Positions 17,847-27,640 are shown, counted from the first letter of the stretch. The stretch is 64,000 bases of DNA from Phycisphaerales bacterium (GCA_029242715.1 JAQWTL010000035.1:1-64000), one strand, 5' to 3'. Notes: generated by a model not told the origin, from the sequence alone. Numbers and translations: made by a program.

Positions 17847-19180
17847 GTCTGCATATCCCGTTCAGTGATGGCAATCATTTGCTCAAGTGCACAAGACGCC
17901 TGTTCCTTGAGTTCCTTCTGGGCATCGGGCTGAAGCCTGGTGGTGCTTCCTGTTTCCTCATCGACGATATCGCCAGCTTCGACCTTGTTGATGGTGGGGG
18001 CGTCTCCCCTTCGCAGCAGATCCAGCATGCCTGCAAGATGAGGCGGGTCATTTCGACTCATCGTAGCGCAGCCACAGCCAGCAGATCCGCTTTGTCCTGG
18101 AATATCAGCGAGGTGTTCGATCTGGACATTTCTGAGAGCGGCTTGTTCGCGTGCATTCTGAACAAAATGCCCTTCGGTTCCCACTGCAATTCGGCTTCCT
18201 GCTGGCGCGTTCATGATGGCCTTCCAGAGATAGGCCGTACTGCCGGATCCATCAGCCTGTTGAACAACTTCAAGAGGTGATTCGGGATGCACGAGTACTG
18301 TCCAGCCTTGTTCCTGCCACCAGGTCACCTGCTTTGCTGAAAAAACGGTATGTACTCCACAGAAGCCTCCCCAGAGGATCATTTCCGCCGACTCGAGTGT
18401 GGTTGGATCCGGTTTCCAATCCGGTGGAAGTGAACGTGGGTCCGGCAGTGCATGTACTGCTGAAAGATCCATGCCAAGTTTCCATGCGGTGTTGCGCCCA
18501 AGATGCTGATCAGGAAGAAACAGGATTCGTCGGCCTTGTTGCCTTGCCCAGTTGACTACCAGGTGGGCATTGGAGCTTGTGCAAACAGCACCACCGGTCC
18601 TGCCGGCAAGGGCCTTTAGCCGCCCGGAGGTATTCATGTACGAGATCACCAGCAGGTCATGCTGCTCAACAATGGCTTCAACGACAGGCAGGACCATCCA
18701 GTCCTTGGCCATCATCTCCATGGTGCAGCCTGCTTTTGGATTGGTGATCCAGACCGATTGGTCTTCCCTTGCCAGAATGGCAATGGTCTCAGCCATGAAA
18801 TGCACTGCGGATTCAACGATGATCTTCGCCTGAGGATTTGCTCTGGCCTGCAGTGCCAATGCATAGGAGTCCGCTACGGCGCCTCCGTAGTTCTCCACCA
18901 GTTTGACGATTTCACCGCCCATGTAGAAGTGTGCCAGGAGCAGCAGCTCTTCGCCAAAGTGATCTATTGCAGGCTTGATGTAGCTGTCGAGCCAGGGCAG
19001 TACGGTTTCTGGCTGCGTATCGGGGAGCGACAGGTATTCCTCTGCATAAGGCTTGAAGGCATCCTGATACCAATCCAGCGGCAACGCAGCCTGGCATGCG
19101 GGAAGCCGAGGCTGAAGGACAAGGCCCGTTGACTCGGGCCTATTTAACGTATGCGCCTGCTTGACCTGAAGATTTTTCAT
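17843..19180 (-). CDS. nadA: Quinolinate synthase
   Basis: From ATG 19180 the product has 445 residues; in-frame ATGs at 19189 and 19192 are alternatives. It condenses iminoaspartate with dihydroxyacetone phosphate using a [4Fe-4S] cluster. The three cluster Cys lie in NPKAGCTME (Cys152), GGFCGVH (Cys274) and GCGCATM (Cys369 or Cys371). It forms an operon with nadB. Only about 30 bp separate the start from the terminator of the upstream dockerin gene, so its promoter must be very close or transcription reads through. No clear ribosome site is visible. Confidence 0.93.
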   Translation of the reverse strand: MKNLQVKQAHTLNRPESTGLVLQPRLPACQAALPLDWYQDAFKPYAEEYLSLPDTQPETVLPWLDSYIKPAIDHFGEELLLLAHFYMGGEIVKLVENYGGAVADSYALALQARANPQAKIIVESAVHFMAETIAILAREDQSVWITNPKAGCTMEMMAKDWMVLPVVEAIVEQHDLLVISYMNTSGRLKALAGRTGGAVCTSSNAHLVVNWARQQGRRILFLPDQHLGRNTAWKLGMDLSAVHALPDPRSLPPDWKPDPTTLESAEMILWGGFCGVHTVFSAKQVTWWQEQGWTVLVHPESPLEVVQQADGSGSTAYLWKAIMNAPAGSRIAVGTEGHFVQNAREQAALRNVQIEHLADIPGQSGSAGCGCATMSRNDPPHLAGMLDLLRRGDAPTINKVEAGDIVDEETGSTTRLQPDAQKELKEQASCALEQMIAITERDMQT

Positions 19181-19210
19181 CGAGCCCATCATGTTAGCAC
19201 CCAGGAGAGG

Positions 19211-19249
19211 AAAAAAAGTAGGCTCCGACAAGGCGTGCCGGAGCCTACT
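19211..19249 (-). terminator. Rho-independent terminator of the 19273-21372 gene
   Basis: A perfect 11-bp stem (arms 19217-19227 and 19239-19249, AGTAGGCTCCG) is followed on the minus strand by a run of seven T. It ends just before nadA. Confidence 0.9.
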
Positions 19250-19272
19250 AAGTGCTTTATCAGTTCAGGCGA

Positions 19273-21372
19273 TTAGCAACTCTCGCCGTAGTAGTTAAGC
19301 AGGGCAAGCATATCATTGACGTCCGTGGTGCCATCGCCATCGATGTCTCCCTCGTCCGTGCCCCAGGCGGAAATCAGAGCCAGGACATCATTCACGCCAA
19401 CGACATTGTCGCCGTCGAGATCGCCTGGGCAATCTGAAGGTTCATCATCTCCACAGTCGCCTGGTGGTCCGTCGATCAGGATGGTGCCAGTTCCCTGATC
19501 ACCATCGTTCCACCCGCCTACTCGAATCAGGTAAGACTGACCCTTGGTGACGGAGACATCAACAAGAGAGGTATAGCCCTCACAGCTGTCATCGTCGTCA
19601 TTGCATCCCAGGACGCTCAGCGTGTCGCAATCATCAGAGTCATACACCACAAGATCAGTGTCGTAGCTTGCTGTGCCGCAGGTGCTCACGATGAGATCGC
19701 CATCTTCACAAGCGACGTAGCGGAACCAGATATCGTTGTAGGTCTGCCCATCAAATTCACATTCTTCATGAGACGGACCATCGGTCGTCGCATCTGAGGT
19801 GTCGTAATCCCAGGAGCCATTGGCAAGAGTGAAAGCGTCATAGCACGAATCTTCATTTGGAATCTGACCTATGGTCATATTGACCATCGACTCCTCAGAA
19901 GGTGTGCCATCGTTGACCTTGTACATGAAGTAGTCGGCGCCGATGTAACCGTTGGTTGGATCAAATGTGACCATGTCCGCGTTGGCGGCAATGTTGTGCG
20001 GGACGGAGTCAATCACCTGGCCGCTGGAATTCTTCAGAAGACCCCGGATGGGAAGTGATGTGATGACATAGGTGAGCGGGTAGTCGTAGTAGGAGCTACC
20101 CTCCATCTGGATCACATAGGGGTCATTCTGATCCATGACAACATCAATGTCATTGCAGGTGGGAGGGCAGAATTCCCCCGTTGATGCGATTTTCAAGGTC
20201 CAGTTGTTGAGTGTGCCCTCGTTTTCGTCAGCAGCATCCCGCACTTCAAGCGTCCAGGTTCCAGCGGCTTCCAACGGGTAGAAGTCGTGCAGTTCACCAG
20301 GGCCATCTGCTAAATAGCCGTTGCCGTCATCGTCATAGGTGCGAGCCAGATTGTCATAGCTTTCGCCGGAGCGATTGTGCAGATAGACCTCTATGCCAGT
20401 AGGGGATATCAGGGTGACTTGCAGATCACCCCGATTCCCATGCTCGATATCAAGATCCACATCAACATCGGCTATGCAGTAGGTGTCCAGGATCTCGATC
20501 GTGCTAGTGATCAGTGTGTTGTCCAGAATCTCGATGGGCATGTCGGCCGGGCTGTAGACGTTCCGTGCTACATCAGCGATTGCCAGCCGTGTGGTGGTGC
20601 CTTCGCTGAATTCGGATTGGTTTTCAAAGGTCAGGACATTGTTGTGCCAGCCAGGCGGCAGGGAATTGGCAGTCCCATTGAAACTTACAGTGATGTTTGC
20701 ATACCCACCATTGGCGGGTACCTGGATGTTGTAGGGGCCGGGGTTCCCGTTCAAGGAGATCCATGGCTCGGTGGAGGTGACGCGTAACGGGACAGCGGTT
20801 GGTCCTATTGACGTGGCTCTGTACAGCTGTGTCTGTGGGAAAGGTCCCCCGACAGGCCCTGAGCCGACCAGATTGATGTCAGGTGTTACGGTCATGCGAG
20901 GAATACCCAGTTCCAACGTATGAGCACGGCTGACCGTGCCTCCATTGGTTTGATCGATAAAGTTCAATGTCGTGGTGTAGAACCCACTTGGGAGATTCTC
21001 GGCAGCGACATCTGCCTGGACATCCTGTGTTTCCCAGGGTTCGACCGACAAGAGGAAATCTCCTTCGGTGCCATTAACGGAAAGAAAAGTTGCTGGTCCG
21101 TCAGTGGCTTCCTGTTGGATCAGGACTTCGAGTGTATTGGGAGAATAATTGCCGACTGAATAGGTGAGGCCTGATGGCTGAGGCCAACTGCAGCCTGGTT
21201 CGCATTCATGTTCTTCGCCTTGCTCAGGTGTCACTACCATTTTTGCACCAGCAGCCATCGCGCTACAGGCCAGTGACCAGGCATGTGAATGGGCAAGCGC
21301 AGGGCTTGGGAAAATCATGCAGCACCAAATTACGGCGGTCATAGTCACGGCTGATCGCACAATGGTCTTCAT
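19273..21372 (-). CDS. Secreted dockerin protein with BACON-like and P-domains
   Basis: The product has 699 residues: a signal peptide (1-27), two BACON/Ig-like beta domains (about 45-250, with SVNGTEGDFLLSVEPW and VTPDINLVGSGPVGGPF), a proprotein-convertase P-domain (about 260-390, TYCIADVDVDLDIEH... TLISPTGIEVYLHNRSG... GTWTLEVRDAA), an NDIWFRYVA... DTDLVVYDSDDCD beta module, and a C-terminal dockerin (about 645-699). There is no protease domain, although its P-domain onward closely matches the larger neighbour at 21462, pointing to tandem duplication with loss or gain of the protease part. Its own terminator follows. Confidence 0.82.
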   Translation of the reverse strand: MKTIVRSAVTMTAVIWCCMIFPSPALAHSHAWSLACSAMAAGAKMVVTPEQGEEHECEPGCSWPQPSGLTYSVGNYSPNTLEVLIQQEATDGPATFLSVNGTEGDFLLSVEPWETQDVQADVAAENLPSGFYTTTLNFIDQTNGGTVSRAHTLELGIPRMTVTPDINLVGSGPVGGPFPQTQLYRATSIGPTAVPLRVTSTEPWISLNGNPGPYNIQVPANGGYANITVSFNGTANSLPPGWHNNVLTFENQSEFSEGTTTRLAIADVARNVYSPADMPIEILDNTLITSTIEILDTYCIADVDVDLDIEHGNRGDLQVTLISPTGIEVYLHNRSGESYDNLARTYDDDGNGYLADGPGELHDFYPLEAAGTWTLEVRDAADENEGTLNNWTLKIASTGEFCPPTCNDIDVVMDQNDPYVIQMEGSSYYDYPLTYVITSLPIRGLLKNSSGQVIDSVPHNIAANADMVTFDPTNGYIGADYFMYKVNDGTPSEESMVNMTIGQIPNEDSCYDAFTLANGSWDYDTSDATTDGPSHEECEFDGQTYNDIWFRYVACEDGDLIVSTCGTASYDTDLVVYDSDDCDTLSVLGCNDDDDSCEGYTSLVDVSVTKGQSYLIRVGGWNDGDQGTGTILIDGPPGDCGDDEPSDCPGDLDGDNVVGVNDVLALISAWGTDEGDIDGDGTTDVNDMLALLNYYGESC

Positions 21373-21461
21373 GAGAGGGCTCCCCGTCGCCAGTTATAAG
21401 GCAATTTCATATTGCTTTTTAGTCGAATTTATTGAGTTGTCGAAAGTAATCAATCGACTGT

Positions 21462-24400
21462 TCAGCAGTCTCCATAGTACTGCAGCAGGAGCAGTACATC
21501 GCTGACATCAACAACTCCGTTGCCATCAAGATCCGCGTCAGGGTCATCACTTCCGTAGGCCGCCAGGATATTGAGGACGTCATTGACATCTGCAGTGCCG
21601 TCTCCATTGGTATCCCCCGGGCATTTTGGATCGTCGTCGCAGCCGGCAATGGGGCCATCAACGAGCAGTTCGCCAGTGCCGACATTGCCGTCATTCCAGC
21701 CGCCAACTCGAATCAGGTATGGCTGGTCCCTTGTTACAGGAACTTCAAGGTATGACGAGTAGCCTTCGCAGCCATCTCCGTCGTCATTGCAGCCAAGCAG
21801 TGCCAGTGAATCACAATCATCGCCGTCATAGACAACCAGATCGGAGTCATAGTCGACGAGACTGCATGTGCTCACTATCAGTGTGCCGTTGTCACAGGCG
21901 ACATAGCGGAACCAGATGTCGTTGTACGTCTGGCCATCGAACTCACAGTCATCGCCATGAGTAGGCCCATCCGTCGTGGCCGATGTCGTGTCGATATCCC
22001 AGATTCCATTGCCTACGGTGAACGCGCTGTCGCAGTCATCAACGCTGGGTATGAGCCCGACGCTGATCATGACAGCCCCTTCTTCAGAAGAGGTGCCGTC
22101 ATCAACCTTGTAGGTGAACATGTCATCGCCAATGAAGCTGCTATCCGGGTCATATGCGAGCATGTTGCCGCCACCCAACAACGTATAGGGGGTGTTGGTG
22201 ATGTTCCCGCCATTGGGGTCCGAGAGCGTGCCGTTGACTGGCAGTGATGTGAGGATGTACTCCAGTGGATTGCCTTCGATGGAGTACCCAGTCAGTTCAA
22301 TGTCGACAGGCGTGTCGACGTCGGTGGCTAATTCAACATCCTCACAATAGGGTGGACAAGTATCGCCGGTAGAAGCGATCTTGAGCGACCAGGAGTTCAG
22401 GGATCCGACATCGCCGCCTGCGTTGTCGCGGACCAGGAGCGTCCACGTGCCCAGGGCTGATTCCGTGTAGTAGTCATTCAAGGATCCCGGGCCATCTACG
22501 GCCTGGCCTTCGCCATCGTCGTCATAGGTCACGAGGATGTCTGAACTGCTGCCTCCAGAGCGATTATGAAGGTAGACGGTAGAGCCCTGAGGTGACGTCA
22601 GGATCAGTTCAAGATCACCGATGAAGGTGTGCGTGACATCCATCACGACATCAACATCAGCAACACAATAGGAGTCGCCGATTTCAATCGTGCTCGTGAA
22701 TTCCGAGTTGTCCGTGATGTTGATCGGAGTATCCGTTGCTACATAGGTGTAACGACCAACATCAAGTGTGATTTGACGTACGGCCGATCCAGCGCCTGGG
22801 TCCGTTTCGTTGGTGAATGTGACGCTGCCTTGGGCAATTCCGGCAGGCAGACCAGCGGCCTCGGACGAAAATCCAACGACCACATCTGCCGAATCCCCTG
22901 TGTTGAGCAAATCGATAGAGAGGGGGCCGGGTTGGCCATTCAGGCTGATCCATGAAGCGTCGGCCTCAACCTTGATGTTGACAGCCGTTGGTCGAAGGCT
23001 GATCACGGTATAGTCCTGTGTTGTCGTGAACGGTCCGCCGACTGGGCCACCAGCTGTGAAATCGAAGTCTGGTGTGACCTCGATCAGGGTGGTTCCGAGA
23101 TCCAGGATGTGTTCACGCGTGATCTCAACGTCATTTGAATTGTCAAAGATTGAAAGCGTGCACGAGTACACGCCATTTGCCCAATCGCTGATCTTGTCAA
23201 TATTCACGGCCGCAGTGAGGTCGACAGAGCCATCTGGCGCGATGGATCCGCTCGTTGGCTCGATGATGATGAAGTTGTCGCCTTTGGTGGCAGCACTCCA
23301 ATTGATCGTTTCAGGGGAATTGTTAGTCAGGGTGTAGACGACAAAGGCGGGGGAGACATCAACACCGCCCGCGGTGGCAAGGTGCTCTGTAGTTCCCCCA
23401 GGGGTGACGGACAGCCCAACACCTGGAAGTGTGTCGCAATAGATATTGCCTGTGTTGTCTGGATCAAGATGCTGGCTCAAGCCATTGTTCCAGGACACGG
23501 CGAAGCGGCCATACCAGTCTTCCAGATCATTTCCGCATGCGGCATATCCACCATGCAGTTGCCCGACAACGCGGTGGTTCTGATCGAAGAGTGGTGAGCC
23601 AGATGAACCAGGTTCGGTGGTGCCAAGGTCCCAATCGGCGATTCGCAGGTGGGTATCGCCGGGGGCGTTGTAGCCATAGATCTCGCTTGCTTCGTAGTCG
23701 ATCGACCATCGCTTGTAATCAGTTGCAGGATGGTGAATCGCTACGGAGTATTCCGTAATGGTGTCTTCGGCACTCCAGCCGCAGAAGGAAATCTCCCATT
23801 CCTGAGGTGGCGACTGGTTGAGTTGGACCAGCGTGAAGTCCGAAGGGCTGTGGGACGCCAGGAATTGTGAACCCGTCAGGTAATAGTCCTGTGGACCGCT
23901 GTCATTCGAGTTGCCTGGGCAATCAAGTGGGCCACTGGCAGGATCCTGGTAGTTCCAGAACGTGATCAATGAGGCCGCATTGCCTGAGTTGATGCCACAG
24001 TGATTTGCGGTCATGAACATGGGAGTTCGGTCATTGCGGATGTTGTTGACCATGAATCCTGTGCAGAAGGTTGAACCGCCTGTTGAAATCACGGCGACGC
24101 AGGGGATCTCGTTTTCCCAGCCTTCTGTTTCCTGGCATTCAACGTCATAGTTGCAGGATCCGGAACGATCATCGACATCAAATGCGCCGTCATAGAAGCC
24201 GCGATAGCCAACATTGACGCTTGTCAGAACGATTCCATTCTCTACGAGTGGTCGTACATTCGCATCCATCTCGATTGACACAATGACTTCAGAATCTGGA
24301 ACTGGTGGGGTCCAGTATTCGTTGTCTGGATTGTTGTCCAGGATCGTGATGGGCCGTAATGAGAATCGCCCATCATGGGATGTGATTGTCATCACGGCGC

Positions 24401-24728
24401 CTTCCGGCATCATGAAGTGCTCGAAAGCGAGGTTGATGGACAGGCATTCAGGCGAGGCGACTCGGAGTTGCCACAGCCATGTGTCGGCATCCGGCTGAGT
24501 CCATGTGCCACTGAACGCTGGACCTTCATTGACCCGATGCGGGATGGCATAACGAGGTGCCATGCCTGAGCTTTCTCGCCGGACGTCCTCTTGTGCAAGG
24601 GCATCGAAATCCAGTTCAGCGATTTCAATGAAATCGATTGAGCTGTGGTCGATGAAGTCGTCCTGGCCAATGGCGGTGGTTGATAGTGCCATTGCTGCAG
24701 CGATACCGACGGCTGTCTTGAAAGTCAT
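21462..24728 (-). CDS. Secreted trypsin-fold serine protease with P-domain and dockerin
   Basis: The product has 1088 residues from ATG 24728 (preceded by GAACGAGGAT). A signal peptide (1-21) and propeptide-like region are followed by a lysyl-endopeptidase-like protease domain (about 150-435) with a full triad: His243 (TANHCG), Asp297 (PSDFTLVQL) and Ser376 (GSSGSPLF). Paired Cys (SCNYDVEC, FCTGF) suit an extracellular enzyme. Then come BACON-like repeats, a P-domain (about 670-790), an NDIWFRYVA module and a C-terminal dockerin with two repeats. The role is probably protein digestion outside the cell. The leader holds two hairpins (24754-24767 and 24785-24798). Confidence 0.87.
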   Translation of the reverse strand: MTFKTAVGIAAAMALSTTAIGQDDFIDHSSIDFIEIAELDFDALAQEDVRRESSGMAPRYAIPHRVNEGPAFSGTWTQPDADTWLWQLRVASPECLSINLAFEHFMMPEGAVMTITSHDGRFSLRPITILDNNPDNEYWTPPVPDSEVIVSIEMDANVRPLVENGIVLTSVNVGYRGFYDGAFDVDDRSGSCNYDVECQETEGWENEIPCVAVISTGGSTFCTGFMVNNIRNDRTPMFMTANHCGINSGNAASLITFWNYQDPASGPLDCPGNSNDSGPQDYYLTGSQFLASHSPSDFTLVQLNQSPPQEWEISFCGWSAEDTITEYSVAIHHPATDYKRWSIDYEASEIYGYNAPGDTHLRIADWDLGTTEPGSSGSPLFDQNHRVVGQLHGGYAACGNDLEDWYGRFAVSWNNGLSQHLDPDNTGNIYCDTLPGVGLSVTPGGTTEHLATAGGVDVSPAFVVYTLTNNSPETINWSAATKGDNFIIIEPTSGSIAPDGSVDLTAAVNIDKISDWANGVYSCTLSIFDNSNDVEITREHILDLGTTLIEVTPDFDFTAGGPVGGPFTTTQDYTVISLRPTAVNIKVEADASWISLNGQPGPLSIDLLNTGDSADVVVGFSSEAAGLPAGIAQGSVTFTNETDPGAGSAVRQITLDVGRYTYVATDTPINITDNSEFTSTIEIGDSYCVADVDVVMDVTHTFIGDLELILTSPQGSTVYLHNRSGGSSSDILVTYDDDGEGQAVDGPGSLNDYYTESALGTWTLLVRDNAGGDVGSLNSWSLKIASTGDTCPPYCEDVELATDVDTPVDIELTGYSIEGNPLEYILTSLPVNGTLSDPNGGNITNTPYTLLGGGNMLAYDPDSSFIGDDMFTYKVDDGTSSEEGAVMISVGLIPSVDDCDSAFTVGNGIWDIDTTSATTDGPTHGDDCEFDGQTYNDIWFRYVACDNGTLIVSTCSLVDYDSDLVVYDGDDCDSLALLGCNDDGDGCEGYSSYLEVPVTRDQPYLIRVGGWNDGNVGTGELLVDGPIAGCDDDPKCPGDTNGDGTADVNDVLNILAAYGSDDPDADLDGNGVVDVSDVLLLLQYYGDC

Positions 24729-24868
24729 ATCCTCGTTCTCCCTCTCTCCATAGGTGTCCTGGGACACGGTGGCCCGGTGAGGTTGAGGCGACAGCCTCGA
24801 TTTCACATGCGGGCATGCTTCACCCTAACTCCAGCGATGGTGGGGATCAACAGAAGAAGTGCGTCTTG

Positions 24869-25717
24869 TCAGGATCCTGCAGGTGAGGGGGCCTTTTCCT
24901 GCCCGGGCGTGGCCTTTTCCTGCTGGGTTTCCTTGTGAATGGCTTTGATGGCGATGCGTCCGACGACAACGCTGGCGACGATGGCAAGGACCAATCCGCC
25001 ATACACGGTGATTTCGTGAACGATTCCGTCCTTGGCTGCTGCATGGACTGAGGTGGCAAGATCGCCTCCCGCATTTCTGGCGGTCTTGTATCGATGAGCG
25101 AGGTCGGCAGTATGCCTGGCGACATCACCCATGTACACCGTGGAGAAATTGCCCGGGATCATGCCGATGCATGCCAGGGCATAGGACCGGAATTTGCATG
25201 GGCTCACGGAGCCCAGGTAGTTCAGGAGCGAGAAGTTGACTGGTGCCAGGCGGAGGAGAAACAGAATCTTGAACCCAGCCTTGCCTGTGGCCTGTTCAAC
25301 TGCATAGGCCTTTGGGTACTTCTTCAATACACGGTTGATTCGCTTGCGAATAAACAACCTGGTCAGCATGAAAGTAAACAGGGCGGTGATCACGCAGGCG
25401 ATCACAACCCAGAGCCATCCCATCCAGAGTCCGAAAAGCGTGCCTCCGGCAATGGCAATGATGGATTCAGGAAGAAAGATCATGGTGGCGATGAACAACA
25501 GGGTGATGTATGCCAATGGCGCCCAGGGGCCAAGGCTTGCCACGAATGAGCGGATATCGCTCATGTAGGGTTGTAGAACATATATATAGAGCAGTGCGAT
25601 CAAGGCGACCACGACCAGCAGGACCACGATCCTGGTGATGATTTTCTTCCAGGAATGTTGGCGAGGATGGAGGGGGTTGGCCGCCTCTGCCTGGGCTGCT
25701 GTATCTGCCTCTGACAT
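24869..25717 (-). CDS. TVP38/TMEM64 (VTT-domain) membrane protein
   Basis: The product has 282 residues with about six membrane segments. It has the SNARE-associated/VTT signature: LGPWAPLAYITLLFIATMIFLPES, GGTLFGLWMGW, then FKILFLLRLAPVNFSLLNYLGS and a MIPGNFSTVYMG loop. DedA-like and TVP38 proteins are thought to move or balance membrane lipids or support membrane potential. The C-terminus is Lys/Gln/Pro-rich and cytoplasmic. The start at 25717 is the first ATG giving an acidic N-terminus before the first helix. Confidence 0.85.
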   Translation of the reverse strand: MSEADTAAQAEAANPLHPRQHSWKKIITRIVVLLVVVALIALLYIYVLQPYMSDIRSFVASLGPWAPLAYITLLFIATMIFLPESIIAIAGGTLFGLWMGWLWVVIACVITALFTFMLTRLFIRKRINRVLKKYPKAYAVEQATGKAGFKILFLLRLAPVNFSLLNYLGSVSPCKFRSYALACIGMIPGNFSTVYMGDVARHTADLAHRYKTARNAGGDLATSVHAAAKDGIVHEITVYGGLVLAIVASVVVGRIAIKAIHKETQQEKATPGQEKAPSPAGS

Positions 25718-25815
25718 GTGTGTCGAGTGTAACCATCCCTGCTCATGGACTCAATGCCCCGATACTGGGAGGGGTGGGCGACGCCTGTCACTGACGTTAC
25801 TATGTGCCTCTGCAT

Positions 25816-25887
25816 GCGGGCGTAGCTCAATGGTAGAGCGTCAGCCTTCCAAGCTGAATGTTGACGGTTCGAGTCCGTTCGCCCGCT
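25816..25887 (+). tRNA. tRNA-Gly (anticodon TCC)
   Basis: A 72-nt cloverleaf: acceptor GCGGGCG pairs with CGCCCGC, D-arm GCTC/GAGC, anticodon arm TCAGC-CTTCCAA-GCTGA with anticodon TCC, and T-arm with TTCGAGT. The discriminator is T and CCA is not encoded. It is isolated, with no integrase beside it. Confidence 0.95.
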
Positions 25888-25895
25888 TTTTCAAG

Positions 25896-25931
25896 AACGA
25901 CGCCGCGATTTGAATCGTGGCGTCGTTTATT
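25896..25931 (+). terminator. Terminator of the tRNA-Gly gene
   Basis: The 15-nt arms 25896-25910 and 25913-25927 (AACGACGCC...) pair fully on the plus strand if one G-U wobble is allowed, followed by TTTA. It lies 8 nt after the tRNA. Confidence 0.7.
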
Positions 25932-26010
25932 GATGGCCCATTCCATTGGACAGATTGCCGACGACGACTGTCTGCTGCCAGCTCACATCGTGAGTCCGAC
26001 AAGAGACGGA

Positions 26011-26502
26011 TCAACTCCGTGTAGCAGGATCGGTATACAGGTCGACGTAGAAATCAAGCGTCTTGTGGCCATCTGACTCCCGGCTTCTGGCAAGAAAGAA
26101 GCCGGCTTTCTCAAAGAGATGGATGGCGGGGTCACGCTCGACGCGTACCTCCAGGACGATCTTGACGTAATCACGTTTTCTGCAGAACTGAAGTGCATGA
26201 TTCAGCAGATCGGTGCCAATTCCGCGACGCCGAAAATCACCATGAACTCGCAGTCGCCTTATTTCAGCGATTTCATCACCGACGCATTGCACTCCAATCA
26301 TTCCGACAACCTGTTGGGTTGATTCGGCTACCCAGAAGTTGCTGCGGCCTTCATCATGAAAATAGCCTGCCTCGAGATTCTCGATATCAGCGCCTGAGTC
26401 ATTGATTTGAATCTTGCCCTCGTGGACCCCGGCCTCGAACAGGCCCCGTATGCAAGGCATGTCTTCAGAGGATGCTGTTCTTATCGTGATCTGGTCCGAC
26501 AT
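26011..26502 (-). CDS. GNAT-family N-acetyltransferase
   Basis: The product has 163 residues. The fold starts with ITIRTASSEDMPCIRGLF and has the acetyl-CoA loop in RRLRVHGDFRRRGIGTDLLNHAL (R/Q-x-x-G-x-G/A type), then VLEVRVERDPAIHLFEKAGF. The substrate cannot be told. ATG 26502 fits the family start; an in-frame ATG at 26520 adds six residues. It is monocistronic as far as can be seen. Confidence 0.85.
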   Translation of the reverse strand: MSDQITIRTASSEDMPCIRGLFEAGVHEGKIQINDSGADIENLEAGYFHDEGRSNFWVAESTQQVVGMIGVQCVGDEIAEIRRLRVHGDFRRRGIGTDLLNHALQFCRKRDYVKIVLEVRVERDPAIHLFEKAGFFLARSRESDGHKTLDFYVDLYTDPATRS

Positions 26503-26605
26503 GATTGGAAGTGTTCGCATCAGTTGAGCATGCGAGCATCAATCAGTATATCGGTTGAAGCAAGGGGCCCCAGGCATCATTAAAGGGACATCGGGGCTTT
26601 GGAAA

Positions 26606-27640
26606 TCAGGAACTCGTGCGTTCAGGAATGCCTACAAGTTCGCGACACCATTCTTGATAACGATCCTCGAGTCCTTGAACATCAAGTTCTATGAACACTT
26701 CAAGAAGGGCAAGGCCTGCATCTGATTCCTCTTCGACCTGCTGGCGGCGTTCAGGAGTCAGCTGATCGGATCGCAATAGTTGGCGATACAGGTCTCCGGA
26801 CGCAGCCAGCAGCAGGATGTTGCCGACTCGGTCACGGTATCGGCCATCTTCAGCTTCTTCCAGATAGCGGGTGAATGCCCAGATCTGTGCGTAGTAATCA
26901 AGGAGCGTCTGTTTCTGTCCATCAAGAAAACGTTCCGGGTGAGCGGAGAGGAGAAACTCAAGCGGAATGATTCTGTCTTCAATGAAGCATGTTCGCAATC
27001 GTGACCAACGTTCACGGTTGGCTTCTGTTTTGAATGTGAGCCCTCCCCTCCAGGAGAACCCTTCCATCGTCGTAGCAATGCCCTCGTCGAGCCACGCGGG
27101 CAGTTGGTCCTTGAATGTCGACTGGACATATTGATGCCATCCCTCATGTGCACCAAGCGCAAGGGTGTCCCGATGCCAGCCATAGCCATCTATGTCATAG
27201 AGCACGGCGATGCCATCAGTGGTAAACCCGCCTCGTCCAAGTCCCTCAAAGGAAGCGGCCTTGTCCGGGAGGATCATGCGTGTTTTGTTCTTCCATTGTC
27301 TGCGGTCGGCAAACAGGTAGGTTTCCAGTGATTGCCCGGGCGGGGGGAGCTCTGTCCCGAAGGCATGCTGGTACCTGTCGAGTGCCTGCTCATAGAAACC
27401 AGGAAGGATCTGCTTGAGTCGTTCGCTTCTCAATGTGGTTCTCAGATCCCAGTGGCGTGTTCGGATCTGCTTGCCAGGAATGCCCAGGAAGCTCCAATCG
27501 TTGACCTGGACTTCATCGATGTTGTATCGATCATCATTACTTGCAGCCAGGGGCGTCAAGTCATTGGAGTTCTTTGACTGGCAACTGCACGTGAAAACAA
27601 GTGCCGTCAGCATCAGGATGATTTTGGCGTTTGAGTTCAT
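26606..27640 (-). CDS. Putative lipoprotein with HEGWH metallopeptidase-like motif
   Basis: The product has 344 residues. The N-terminus (MNSNAKIILMLTALVFTCSC) looks like a lipoprotein-type signal with Cys18/Cys20. A zinc-like site HEGWH (His165, Glu166, His169) is followed by PAWLDEG with Glu186, the spacing seen in gluzincin-type, DUF1570-like planctomycete proteins. Function is unknown; a periplasmic peptidase is a reasonable guess. It overlaps valS by 4 bp and is therefore likely made from the valS transcript, an odd pairing of a tRNA synthetase with an exported protein. Confidence 0.72.
   Translation of the reverse strand: MNSNAKIILMLTALVFTCSCQSKNSNDLTPLAASNDDRYNIDEVQVNDWSFLGIPGKQIRTRHWDLRTTLRSERLKQILPGFYEQALDRYQHAFGTELPPPGQSLETYLFADRRQWKNKTRMILPDKAASFEGLGRGGFTTDGIAVLYDIDGYGWHRDTLALGAHEGWHQYVQSTFKDQLPAWLDEGIATTMEGFSWRGGLTFKTEANRERWSRLRTCFIEDRIIPLEFLLSAHPERFLDGQKQTLLDYYAQIWAFTRYLEEAEDGRYRDRVGNILLLAASGDLYRQLLRSDQLTPERRQQVEEESDAGLALLEVFIELDVQGLEDRYQEWCRELVGIPERTSS

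Noticed and set aside
4427-24728. CRISPR array
   Set aside because: The recurring DNA repeats are dockerin coding sequence, in frame and unevenly spaced; no cas genes are present.
25816-25931. tRNA-Gly as an integration site
   Set aside because: No integrase or repeated tRNA end is nearby; the sequence after it is only its terminator.
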